64,000 nucleotides of DNA from Nocardiopsis sinuspersici (GTDB lineage Bacteria > Actinomycetota > Actinomycetes > Streptosporangiales > Streptosporangiaceae). The stretch covers positions 62,001 to 126,000 of the forward strand of contig VWVT01000003.1 in assembly GCA_008638415.1 (NCBI GenBank). The letters are read 5' to 3'. The notes beneath the pieces were generated by a model, which ran no database searches, was not told the DNA's origin, and was given only the letters and a program-made list of their open reading frames with translations. The position numbers and the translations under genes were made by a program. Of the stretch, positions 56,710-64,000 are shown piece by piece; within the stretch, counting starts at the first letter, position 1, and every line of letters begins with the position of its first letter.

Positions 56710-57443
56710 ACGCGGGAGGCGGGGGACACGGGGAGGCGCGGTACCGGGGGGAGGTCGACCCGGTCAGCCCCGACCTGCGGATCCTCCGTGACGACAGCCG
56801 CCTCTCCCGCCTGCTCGGCGGGATCGCCCCGGGGGCCGTGCCGCCCCTGCTCTCCGCGCTCACCGGGGCCCTGGTCGTCGGAACGCTCCTCGCGGCGGAC
56901 CAAGGACGGCTGGCAGGCATTACCCTGTTCGCACCGGTCGCCGCCCTGCTACTGTCCGGACTGGCCTCGGGCCATCCCCACGACGGACGGTTCGACCGGC
57001 TCGTGCCACCCGTCCTGCGCCTCACCGAGTACGGGTACCTGTCGGTCCTGGGCCTGGCGTCCGGCGTACCGGGTCCCCTGGTGTTCGTACTCTTGGTGGT
57101 GGTCGTCTGCCATCACCGCGACGAAGCGGCACGTCCCGCGGCCGGAACGGTCCGGCCGGAGAGCGTGCGCGCCGCGGCTCTGGGCTGGGACGGCCGCATG
57201 CTCGTCACAGCGGTCGGGGGTGCGTTTCACACGCTCACCCCCGTTTACGGCATACTCGCCGGATACCTGGCAGTGCTGCTCGTCCGCGAGGCCGTGCGCA
57301 CCTGGAGTGCGACACCCGTGGCCGACGTGCGCGCCGGCGCCGCCCCCGGTGACGGAGGTGCCGGCCGGTCGGGTTCCGAGACCACCAGGACAGGCCACGC
57401 AGACGGAGGCCAACCGGCCGCCGGAACGAACGGGGAGGCGTGA
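56706..57443 (+). CDS. Multi-pass membrane protein, DUF5941-like C-terminal part
   Basis: 245 residues with five hydrophobic segments (about 39-60, 66-82, 102-120, 122-135 and 160-195) and a polar tail. LVPPVLRLTEYGYLSVLGLA and AALGWDGRMLVTAVGG are the parts that resemble DUF5941 proteins. GTG 56706 overlaps the stop of the preceding gene, and a nucleotidyltransferase follows 33 bases later. The two genes may correspond to halves of one longer protein in other species. Probably part of a membrane-bound polymer assembly. Confidence 0.6.
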   Translation: MNAGGGGHGEARYRGEVDPVSPDLRILRDDSRLSRLLGGIAPGAVPPLLSALTGALVVGTLLAADQGRLAGITLFAPVAALLLSGLASGHPHDGRFDRLVPPVLRLTEYGYLSVLGLASGVPGPLVFVLLVVVVCHHRDEAARPAAGTVRPESVRAAALGWDGRMLVTAVGGAFHTLTPVYGILAGYLAVLLVREAVRTWSATPVADVRAGAAPGDGGAGRSGSETTRTGHADGGQPAAGTNGEA

Positions 57444-57476
57444 GAGCCTTCCCGACCTAAGGAGGAACACACCCTC

Positions 57477-58208
57477 ATGCTCGGAATGGTTCTCGCCGCA
57501 GGCGCGGGGCGCCGTCTACGCCCCTACACCGACACCCTTCCCAAGGCCCTGGTGCCCGTCGACGGCGAGACGACCATCATGGACATCTCGCTGCGCAACC
57601 TGGCGGCGGCCGGGCTCACCGACGTCGTCGTCGTGGTCGGCTACCGCGCCGAGGCGGTCGAGGAGCGCAAGGAGGCCCTGGAGGAGCGCCACGGCGTCCG
57701 CCTCACCCTCAGCTACAACGACAAGGCGGAGGAGTGGAACAACGCCTACTCCCTGTGGACCGCGCGCGAGTTCTTCTCCGAGGGCGTCCTCCTCGTCAAC
57801 GGTGACACCGTCCACCCCGTGAGCGTCGAGGAAACGCTACTCGCCGCACGGGGTCCGGAACTGCTCCTCGCGGTGGACAACGTGAAAAGCCTCGCCGAAG
57901 AGGAGATGAAGGTGACCCTGGACGAGGGGGGCCACCTGCGCAGCATCACCAAGCTCATGGACCCGGCCACCGCCGCGGGCGAGTACATCGGCGCCACCCT
58001 CATCGAGGGCTCCCTCGGCTCCCGTCTCGCCGACGCCCTCAAGGCCACCTGGGAGCGCGACCCGCAGCTGTACTACGAGGACGGCTACCAGGAGCTGGTC
58101 AACCGCGGGGAGAAGGTCTCCGTGGCGCCCATCGGCAAGGTGGACTGGGTCGAGGTCGACGACCACGACGACCTGGCCAAGGCGAGGGAGATCGCATGCC
58201 GCTACTAG
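57477..58208 (+). CDS. Sugar/alcohol-phosphate nucleotidyltransferase
   Basis: 243 residues, NTP-transferase fold. The nucleotide loop VLAAGAGRRLRPYTDTLPKALVPV (about 5-28), LLVNGDTVHP (metal-binding Asp, about 104-113) and a closing VDWVEVDDHDDLAKA are typical of cytidylyl/phosphocholine-type transferases that activate alcohol phosphates. It is followed at once by a glycerol-1-phosphate-dehydrogenase-like gene and a CDP-alcohol phosphotransferase, so CTP plus glycerol phosphate (or inositol phosphate) are the likely substrates. AAGGAGGA precedes ATG 57477. Confidence 0.82.
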   Translation: MLGMVLAAGAGRRLRPYTDTLPKALVPVDGETTIMDISLRNLAAAGLTDVVVVVGYRAEAVEERKEALEERHGVRLTLSYNDKAEEWNNAYSLWTAREFFSEGVLLVNGDTVHPVSVEETLLAARGPELLLAVDNVKSLAEEEMKVTLDEGGHLRSITKLMDPATAAGEYIGATLIEGSLGSRLADALKATWERDPQLYYEDGYQELVNRGEKVSVAPIGKVDWVEVDDHDDLAKAREIACRY

Positions 58209-59263
58209 CCCGTATGCTCCCCTCCCCGCTGGCGATCGACGTCCGGCGGGGAGCCGTCGCCTCCCTGGGCACGGTGCTGGCCGACCGGCGGATCGCCACC
58301 GAGGGCCGCATCGCCGTGGCCGTGGGCCCCGGTCAGGGCGCGCAGATCGCCGCGGAGCTGGACCTGCCCAACAGCGAGGTCTTCCAGGTCGAGGAGGGCA
58401 CCGTCGACGCCGCCACCGAGCTGGGCAAGAAGCTCCGCTCCGGCGCCTACGAGGCGGTCGCCGGGATCGGCGGCGGCAAGACCATCGACGTCACCAAGTT
58501 CGCCGCGACCATGGCGGGCATCCCCATGGTGGCCGTGGCCACGAACCTGGCGCACGACGGCATCGCCTCCCCCGTCAGCTCGCTGGAGCACGAGGGCGGC
58601 AAGCCGTCCATCGGCGTGACCATGCCCATCGCCGTGGTCATCGACGTGGACTACGTCCGTGCGGCCCCACCCCACCTGGTCCGCTCCGGGGTCGGCGACG
58701 TGATCAGCAACATCTCCGCCATCGAGGACTGGGAGCTGGCGGGCCGTGTGAACGGCGAGCCGGTGGACGGCATGGCCGTCACCTTCGCCAGGGTCGCGGC
58801 CGAGGCCGTGCTGCACCGGCCCGACTCGGTGGACTCCGACGCCTTCCTCACGGTGCTCGCCGAGGGGCTGGTGCTCTCGGGCATGGCCATGTCGGTGGCC
58901 GGGTCCAGCCGCCCGGCCAGCGGCGCGTGCCACGAGATCCTGCACGCGGTCACCCAGCTCTACCCGGGTACCAGCAACCACGGCGAGCTCGCCGGGCTGG
59001 GCGCGCTGTACGCGTCCTTCCTGCGGGTGCGGCACATGGGCTGGTCGGAGGCGCGGATGCACGAGATCCGCGACTGCCTGGTCCGCCACGGCCTGCCCAT
59101 CGTGCCCTCCGACGTCGGACTCGACGACGCGGCGTTCGCGCAGGCGGTGTTCCACGCGCCGGGCACCCGTCCGGGCCGGTTCACCATCCTGGAACACCTG
59201 GAGCTCTCCAGGGACGAGATCGGACGGAGCGTCAAGGACTATGTCGAAGCCGTCGGTCGCTGA
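58196..59263 (+). CDS. sn-Glycerol-1-phosphate dehydrogenase-like enzyme
   Basis: 355 residues of the iron-containing alcohol dehydrogenase superfamily, G1PDH/AraM branch. It shows VAGIGGGKTIDVTKFAA (NAD site, about 87-103), TNLAHDGIASPVSSLEH (about 118-134) and metal-site His in the GACHEILHAV segment (about 242-251) and again in the TSNHGELAGLG segment. These enzymes reduce dihydroxyacetone phosphate to sn-glycerol-1-phosphate, the archaeal enantiomer. The start ATG 58196 overlaps the preceding gene by 13 bases. ATG 58214 is an alternative. Confidence 0.82.
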   Translation: MPLLARMLPSPLAIDVRRGAVASLGTVLADRRIATEGRIAVAVGPGQGAQIAAELDLPNSEVFQVEEGTVDAATELGKKLRSGAYEAVAGIGGGKTIDVTKFAATMAGIPMVAVATNLAHDGIASPVSSLEHEGGKPSIGVTMPIAVVIDVDYVRAAPPHLVRSGVGDVISNISAIEDWELAGRVNGEPVDGMAVTFARVAAEAVLHRPDSVDSDAFLTVLAEGLVLSGMAMSVAGSSRPASGACHEILHAVTQLYPGTSNHGELAGLGALYASFLRVRHMGWSEARMHEIRDCLVRHGLPIVPSDVGLDDAAFAQAVFHAPGTRPGRFTILEHLELSRDEIGRSVKDYVEAVGR

Positions 59264-60011
59264 GGTCCGCGCGGGCGGGCAGCCCGTCGGCATCAAGGAG
59301 AGAACGAACGAGGAGCACTGGGCGGGCCGCCTCTACATGCGCGACCTCTCCCCGTACCTGACCACGTTCTTCGTCCGGCTCGGTGTCCCGCCCAACCCGA
59401 TCACCTACCTGATGATGGCGTTCGGGGTGCTGGCCGGGGTCGTGGTCGCCTTCGGCGGCCTGTGGTCGGCGATCGTGGCGGCGCTGTTCGTGCAGGTGTA
59501 CCTGCTGCTGGACTGCTCCGACGGCGAGGTGGCCCGCTACACCGGCCGTACCAGCGTGGCCGGGATCTACCTGGACCGGATCGGCCACTACGTGTCCGAG
59601 ATCGCGCTCCTGATCGGGCTGGGCGTGCGCGCCCAGGGCGAGTGGGAGGCGGGCGGCTGGGTCATCCTGGGCATGGCCGCCGCGATCGGTGTCGCGCTGA
59701 TCAAGGCCGAGACCGACAACGTCGTGGTGGCACGCGCCAAGGCGGGCCTGCCGGAGAAGGTCTCGGACGAGGCGATGCGTCCGCGCTCGTCCGGTCTGAG
59801 CCTGGCCCGCCGCGCGGCCTCGGCGCTCATGGTGCACCGCCTCATCCAGGCGGTGGAGCTGTCCCTGATCATCGTGGTGGCGGCCGTCGTGGACGCCCTC
59901 CTCGGCGACCTGGCGGCCACCCGGTTCCTCGTGGCGGCGTGTGCCGCCGTGGGGGCGCTGATGAGCTTCGCGCACTTCGTGAGCGTGCTCGCCTCACGCC
60001 GCCTCGAATAG
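59241..60011 (+). CDS. CDP-alcohol phosphatidyltransferase-like enzyme
   Basis: 256 residues with about six membrane segments. The CDP-AP motif D-x2-D-G-x2-A-R-x8-G-x3-D-x3-D is met at D91, D94, G95, A98, R99, G108 and D112, but the last Asp is H116 (LDRIGHY). That Asp is normally the catalytic base, so this is a divergent subfamily. It overlaps the G1PDH-like gene by 23 bases and should use the CDP-activated product of the two preceding genes to make a phosphodiester lipid or polymer unit. Confidence 0.85.
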   Translation: MSKPSVAEVRAGGQPVGIKERTNEEHWAGRLYMRDLSPYLTTFFVRLGVPPNPITYLMMAFGVLAGVVVAFGGLWSAIVAALFVQVYLLLDCSDGEVARYTGRTSVAGIYLDRIGHYVSEIALLIGLGVRAQGEWEAGGWVILGMAAAIGVALIKAETDNVVVARAKAGLPEKVSDEAMRPRSSGLSLARRAASALMVHRLIQAVELSLIIVVAAVVDALLGDLAATRFLVAACAAVGALMSFAHFVSVLASRRLE

Positions 60012-60052
60012 CTCCCGGTGACACGGATAACGCGCCAGTGACGGTGACGTCA

Positions 60053-60094
60053 TGTACGGGGCCGGGCAGGTTACCCTGTTCACGGCCCCGTACA
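60053..60094 (+). terminator. Terminator after CDP-alcohol transferase operon
   Basis: TGTACGGGGCCG (60053-60064) pairs perfectly with CGGCCCCGTACA (60083-60094). The 18-base loop holds a small CAGG/CCTG stem, and a T-rich stretch follows. Confidence 0.8.
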
Positions 60095-60185
60095 CCTTCT
60101 GTTTATGCTTTCGTTAGTCTGTCCCTGCGAGCGTTGGCGTGTGTCAACCTTCCCGCAACATGTCGTCCACTGAACGGTCGCAAGC

Positions 60186-61172
60186 ATGGCCACACCCGTG
60201 ACTCCGTCCTCGTCGAGCTCCGGAAACCCCGGTGCCGAGGCCTCCTCCCGTGTGCCCGGGGACGAGCGCTCCCGAGCACCCCGAGCCGAACGGAGCCACC
60301 CCCAGGTGTCCGTGCCAACCCTGTCCTGCGTCCTGCTCACGATGGGCAACCGCCCCGCGGAACTGCGCCGGGCGATCACCAGTGTGTTCGAGCAGGAGGA
60401 CGCGGACGTCGAGGTCGTCGTGGTCGGCAACGGCGCGGACCTGCCGGACCTGCCCGAGGGCGTCACCCGGGTGCGCCTGCCGGAGAACGTGGGTATTCCC
60501 GAGGGGCGCAACCACGGTGTGCGGGCGACCAGGGGCGACATCATCCTGTTCCTGGACGACGACGGCTGGTACCGCTCCACGGACCTGGCCCGCCACGTGC
60601 GCGAGCGCTTCGCCGCCGACCCGTCACTGGGCGCCCTGTCCTTCCGGATCGCCGACCCCGACGGCGGCCCCGACCAGCGCCGCCACGTGCCGCGCCTGCG
60701 TGTGGGGGATCCACGCAGGTCGAGCGCGGTGACCACGTTCCTGGGCGGGGCGTGCGCGATCCGCCGCACCGCCTTCGAGGCGGGGGGCGGCCTGCCCGGC
60801 GACTTCTTCTACGCCCACGAGGAGACCGACCTCGCCTGGCGGATCATGGACGCGGGCTACTGGATCGAGTACGACGCCGAAGCGGTGATGTACCACCCGG
60901 CGGTGGCGCCGACCCGGCACGAGAACTTCTACCGGCTCAACGCCCGCAACCGGGTGTGGCTGGCCCGGCGCAACCTGCCGTGGCTCCTCGCCCTGGTCTA
61001 CCTGGCGACCTGGATGGGGCTGACAGTGCTGCGCGAGCGAAGCCGGCCCGCCCTGCGCTCCTGGTTCGCGGGCTTTCGCGAGGGCTGGCGTGAGAACGCA
61101 GGTCCGCGCACCCCGATCAGTTGGGCGACGGCCTGGCGGATGGCCCGCGCCGGGCGCCCCCCGATCATCTGA
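60186..61172 (+). CDS. Family 2 glycosyltransferase (rhamnosyltransferase-like)
   Basis: 328 residues. A 40-residue disordered head precedes the GT-A domain: LSCVLLTMGNRPAELRRAITS, RLPENVGIPEGRNHGVRATRGDIILFLDDDGWY (D-x-D at about 120-122), FLGGACAIRRTAFEAGGG and HEETDLAWRIMDAGYWIEY. This layout is typical of rhamnosyl- or galactofuranosyl-type transferases. It follows the phosphotransferase operon after a terminator and probably decorates the same surface polymer. ATG 60186 lacks a strong ribosome site. Confidence 0.87.
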   Translation: MATPVTPSSSSSGNPGAEASSRVPGDERSRAPRAERSHPQVSVPTLSCVLLTMGNRPAELRRAITSVFEQEDADVEVVVVGNGADLPDLPEGVTRVRLPENVGIPEGRNHGVRATRGDIILFLDDDGWYRSTDLARHVRERFAADPSLGALSFRIADPDGGPDQRRHVPRLRVGDPRRSSAVTTFLGGACAIRRTAFEAGGGLPGDFFYAHEETDLAWRIMDAGYWIEYDAEAVMYHPAVAPTRHENFYRLNARNRVWLARRNLPWLLALVYLATWMGLTVLRERSRPALRSWFAGFREGWRENAGPRTPISWATAWRMARAGRPPII

Positions 61173-61203
61173 CCGGGGCCGCCGCACCCGGTCCCAACGG
61201 CAC

Positions 61204-61242
61204 GGAGGGGCCGGACACCCAGGAACGGTGTCCGGCCCCTCC
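61204..61242. terminator. Strong terminator after glycosyltransferase
   Basis: A perfect 16-pair hairpin (61204-61219 with 61227-61242, 7-base loop), 31 bases after the stop. It may also stop the converging marR transcript. Confidence 0.85.
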
Positions 61243-61290
61243 CCGCGTGTGCGGGGTGGACGCAGGGCACCGTCCTGCTACGGGTAAACT

Positions 61291-61306
61291 GTTGTCGCTT
61301 GACAAC
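61291..61306. promoter_or_regulatory. GTTGTC dyad in an A/T-rich patch
   Basis: GTTGTC-GCTT-GACAAC is a perfect inverted repeat of the size bound by MarR-type dimers. The preceding bases GGTAAA plus GTTGTC recur upstream of the rsbR gene at 63360-63373. No gene start lies just downstream. Confidence 0.45.
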
Positions 61307-61440
61307 AATTGCTCTTGTCGGCATTGTTTGCGCTAGGGAGGGCCGCCCCGGTGGCGGTCGCAGTCCCGGGCAGCGGGGGGCGGAGGCCTCATACGCGAGC
61401 GCGGTACCGGGTCGCCCGTCCGGCCCGCGTGCCGGCGAAC

Positions 61441-61932
61441 TCAGGCCGTACGGAAGTTCGGCCGCTCGGAGCCGCCGGAGCGTGTGTCGGAGCGGCCCGC
61501 CGCCTCGCTGAAGGACACGAGTCCTTCCAGGAGCATCGCCCGCTTACGCGGGGGCATGCGGGCGATGACCTCGTGGAGCTCCGCCTCCCTGCGCGCCCTG
61601 AGGTCACGCAGGAAGGAGCGGCCGCTCTCGTTCAGCCAGAGCCTCAGCTCCCGCCGGCTGTTGGGACTCGCAGTCCGACTGACGAAGCCGACCGCCTGGA
61701 GGCGGTCGCACAACCTGCTCACGGATGGAGGGGTGGAACCCAGGCGCTCGGTCACGGTCCGCAGGTTCACGCCGTCCTCCTCCTCCAGGACGAAGAGGAC
61801 CTTGAGTTGCGAGGGAGAGACCGGTGAGGAGGCCACCTCCCGACCACGCCCCCAGAGCACTTCCACCAGCTCGGTGAGGGCGGAAGCGGCGCGGGCGGCC
61901 TCGGCTGTCTGTTCCTGCGATTCAGGACTCAC
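61441..61932 (-). CDS. MarR-family regulator
   Basis: 163 residues, winged helix-turn-helix. The core (about 38-105) reads SPSQLKVLFVLEEEDGVNLRTVTERLG, STPPSVSRLCDRLQAVGFVSR (recognition helix) and SPNSRRELRLWLNESG (wing), flanked by dimerisation helices. The start is GTG 61932. It is divergent from the PP2C phosphatase gene across about 160 bases, so it may control that gene and the stressosome genes beyond. Its ligand is unknown. Confidence 0.88.
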   Translation of the reverse strand: MSPESQEQTAEAARAASALTELVEVLWGRGREVASSPVSPSQLKVLFVLEEEDGVNLRTVTERLGSTPPSVSRLCDRLQAVGFVSRTASPNSRRELRLWLNESGRSFLRDLRARREAELHEVIARMPPRKRAMLLEGLVSFSEAAGRSDTRSGGSERPNFRTA

Positions 61933-62094
61933 TTCCCACTCTCACACATCACGTCTGTGAGTCGCACCCCGTCCCGGGATCGGTAAGCGGGTATCTCTAC
62001 GACCATAACGGAACACCCTGTCCCATGCCCGCCGACCGTACCCGTGCTGGCGTGCGGGCACTCCCATCCGGCACAGAAAACACAGGTCGACACA

Positions 62095-63270
62095 GTGAAC
62101 AGATCCGAGACGGTAGCGAGGGCCCTGCGCGGGGCCGCGCCCCACGGACTCCTGACGGTTCTGCGCGAGGCGCTCGCGGAGGAGTACGGGGCGGCGTCCG
62201 CCGAACTCTTCCTCGCCGACTACGGGCTCAAGGCACTCTGCCACGTCTCCGAGCCAGGGGAGTGCACCGAGGACCTCTCCGTCTTCAACAGTGTCGTGGG
62301 AAGGGTCTTCGGCTCCCAGGTGAGCTTCGTCGAAAGCGACCCCGAGTCCGCCGTCACGGCCGTCCACCTCCCGGTGAGCGCGCGCGGTGACCGGCTGGGC
62401 GTCCTCACCGTCGAGCTGAAGGAGGGCGACCTCCCCAAGGAGCTGATCGACGACCTGGCACACGCCGCCAACGCCCTCGGGCACGAGATCCTCGTGGCCG
62501 AGCGCGACACCGACCTCTACCGGTCGGTCCGCCGCAGGGACCGCCTCACCCTGGCCGCCGAGATCCAGTGGGACCTGCTGCCCGGACGCGCCTACGAGTG
62601 CCCCGAGTACAGTCTCGGTGCCCAACTCGAACCCGCCTACGCGGTACGCGGCGACAACTTCGACTGGTCCGCCGAGCCGGACCGGCTCAACCTCAGCATC
62701 ACCAACGGCATGGGCGAGGGCATCAACGCCTCGCTCCTCTCCAACCTCGCGGTCAACGCGCTGCGCAACGCGCGCCGCGGGGGCCTGTCGCTCGCCGATC
62801 AGGTCGCCCTCGCCGACAAGGCCGTCTACGCCCAGCACCAGGGCGAGTGCTACCTGGACGTCCTCTCCCTCGGCCTCGACCTCGACACGGGCGCCGTGGA
62901 GGCGGTCGACGCCGGCTCGCCCCGCCTCTACGTCCTGCGGGAGGACCAGGTGAGCCTGGTCCCCTTCGAGGCGCAGCTTCCCCTGGGCATGGCCGAGGAC
63001 ACGGTGTACACCGTGCAGAGCTTCGGGGTCGAACCCGGCGACCGGCTGGTCTTCGTCAGCGACGGGGTGTTCGACGCCCGGGGCAACTCGGGGGAGGCCT
63101 TCGGGGACAGGGCGCTGGCCCGGGCCGTCCTGGCCACCAGGCTGCTGTCCGCGGCCTCCGTCCCCCAGGAGGTCCTGCGCCACCTGTCCACGTACCAGGA
63201 CGGGCGGGAGGCGACCGACGACGCGCTCGTGGTCTGCCTCGACTGGCGGGGGCGAAAGCACCGGGAGTAG
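62095..63270 (+). CDS. GAF-like plus PP2C (SpoIIE-type) phosphatase
   Basis: 391 residues. A GAF-like sensor (about 15-135) is joined by a helical linker (LTLAAEIQWDLLPG) to a SpoIIE-type PP2C domain (about 172-388). Metal-site Asp residues are present at D187 (RGDNFDW), in FVSDGVFD and in TDDALVV, but the motif usually reading D-x-x-G-H-G has N204 (ITNGMGEG). Such phosphatases act on STAS anti-anti-sigma proteins. GTG 62095 is the start. A stressosome gene follows, so this is a stress-signalling unit. Confidence 0.85.
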   Translation: MNRSETVARALRGAAPHGLLTVLREALAEEYGAASAELFLADYGLKALCHVSEPGECTEDLSVFNSVVGRVFGSQVSFVESDPESAVTAVHLPVSARGDRLGVLTVELKEGDLPKELIDDLAHAANALGHEILVAERDTDLYRSVRRRDRLTLAAEIQWDLLPGRAYECPEYSLGAQLEPAYAVRGDNFDWSAEPDRLNLSITNGMGEGINASLLSNLAVNALRNARRGGLSLADQVALADKAVYAQHQGECYLDVLSLGLDLDTGAVEAVDAGSPRLYVLREDQVSLVPFEAQLPLGMAEDTVYTVQSFGVEPGDRLVFVSDGVFDARGNSGEAFGDRALARAVLATRLLSAASVPQEVLRHLSTYQDGREATDDALVVCLDWRGRKHRE

Positions 63271-63434
63271 GCGGCGGGGGCTCCGTCCCACCGGCCGTGC
63301 TCCAGCCGAGGCCGTTTTCCCCACCCGCTACGGCTGGTCACGGCCGCTCGTGCCCGTCTGGTAAATAGTTGTCAGGAAGCAAGCGACGTGTGCGACGTGC
63401 CCGTCCGGTGCCACCCAGGGATGACAGGAGACGT

Positions 63435-64000
63435 ATGACTGACGGAGCCACCAGCCCCGCGGAGGCGGGCGCCGCGGCCGTGGCGGACCTTCTCAGGCGC
63501 CACGGCGAGCAGATCGCCCAGCGGTGGGCGGACCTTCCCTTCTTCCAGACCGTGTTCACGATCACACGGGACGAGGCCGTCGAGGCCTGCCACGCGGTCG
63601 TCGACTCCCTCGCGGCCGTCGCCGAGAGCGGACGCGTCGACGACCTGGAGGCCGTCGGCTTCCGGTCCATCCGGGAGCAGATCGTCGCGATGACCGCCTC
63701 GCGCGCGAGGTCGGGCCTGTCCACGGCCCAGGTGGACCGCGAGGTCGGCGCACTCCGAGAGGCCGCGTCGGAGCTGTTGGCCGCGGACGCCTCCGCACCC
63801 GGGGCCGAGGAAGCCGCCGAGACCCGCGTTCAGCTCCTCACGCTGTTCGCGACCCTGCGGGTCCTGGTCGTCGACACCATGCTCCAGGAGAACCAGGAGA
63901 TCGTCCTCCGCCAGCGCCAGCAACTGCTGGAGATGGCGACCCCGGTCATCAAGCTCTGGGACCGCCTCGTCGCGGTGCCGCTCATCGGCATGCTCGACAG
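63435..64000 (+). CDS. RsbR-type stressosome protein (partial)
   Basis: Runs off the right edge; 188 residues are visible. The N-terminal all-helical part (LLRRHGEQIAQRWADLPFF...) fits the RsbRD-type sensor domain. The last visible stretch QQLLEMATPVIKLWDRLVAV-PLIGMLD is the start of a STAS domain, as in RsbR stressosome scaffolds. ATG 63435 has CAGGAGA upstream. It follows the PP2C phosphatase, and RsbS, RsbT and further partners are expected beyond the window. Confidence 0.88.
   Translation, partial: MTDGATSPAEAGAAAVADLLRRHGEQIAQRWADLPFFQTVFTITRDEAVEACHAVVDSLAAVAESGRVDDLEAVGFRSIREQIVAMTASRARSGLSTAQVDREVGALREAASELLAADASAPGAEEAAETRVQLLTLFATLRVLVVDTMLQENQEIVLRQRQQLLEMATPVIKLWDRLVAVPLIGMLD

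Noticed and set aside
61309..61827. Plus-strand frame opposite marR
   Set aside because: Most of it is antisense to the MarR regulator, and its translation has no motif or ribosome site.
62044..62094. Extended N-terminus of the PP2C phosphatase starting at an upstream frame
   Set aside because: The added residues (rich in Cys, His and Pro) show no family similarity and GTG 62095 is followed at once by the conserved region.

Overview
This is high-GC actinomycete chromosome, most likely from a Nocardiopsis-like member of the Streptosporangiales (the genus is inferred, not proven). The case rests on strong G/C bias, many GTG starts, 4-base gene overlaps, a mycothiol gene (mshB), a DUF3117 gene, an FdxA-DapC pair, and an O-methyltransferase/SigE/RseA/HtrA/Mrp block arranged much as in mycobacteria. 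Almost everything is core chromosome. The mobile DNA consists of one IS200/IS605-type element, one TnpB-only element and one small inverted-repeat element. I saw no tRNA, rRNA or CRISPR array.

Layout. 1-7,340: two different succinate dehydrogenases back to back. A mycobacterial Sdh1-type anchor and flavoprotein lie on the minus strand, and a type-B sdhCAB lies on the plus strand, with a LysR regulator divergent from sdhC. 7,390-7,659: a MITE-like element. 7,656-11,967: a lipoprotein/Nramp-like/PRC-barrel operon, a GNAT gene with a decayed duplicate, and a TrmH-type methylase. 11,980-13,296: the TnpB-only element. 13,512-20,519: DUF3054, an S9 peptidase, mshB, an M50 peptidase and an unknown gene. 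20,765-26,993: ferredoxin, dapC, dapD and dapE of the succinylase lysine/diaminopimelate route, and a LOG protein. 27,093-30,750: a DivIVA-like protein, DUF3117 and PepA. 30,941-37,109: O-methyltransferase, sigE, its anti-sigma factor, a MucB/RseB-like protein, HtrA and Mrp. 37,319-42,932: a CPBP protease, GtrA and purK-purE, with the IS200/IS605 element between purK and purE. 43,050-45,269: a TetR/MFS efflux pair.

45,371-61,172 is rich in cell-envelope genes: Ugd, an LCP ligase, glycosyltransferases, GDPD, an IspD/TarI-like cytidylyltransferase, a TagGH-type ABC exporter, two unusual membrane proteins, a nucleotidyltransferase, a glycerol-1-phosphate-dehydrogenase-like enzyme and a CDP-alcohol phosphotransferase. 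Together these look like a pathway for a phosphate-linked surface polymer or lipid. 61,441-64,000 holds a MarR regulator, a GAF-PP2C phosphatase and the start of an RsbR-type stressosome protein.

The most notable signals are these: CRP-like and DosR-like sites upstream of the Sdh1 operon; a TetR/MFS pair in which both messages look leaderless and the operators overlap the promoters; an IS insertion that has replaced the end of PurK and carries a TnpA with a broken HUH motif; a glycerol-1-phosphate-based envelope cluster whose CDP-alcohol transferase has His in place of the last motif Asp; and an Nramp-like transporter without the normal metal-binding motifs, linked to PRC-barrel genes.
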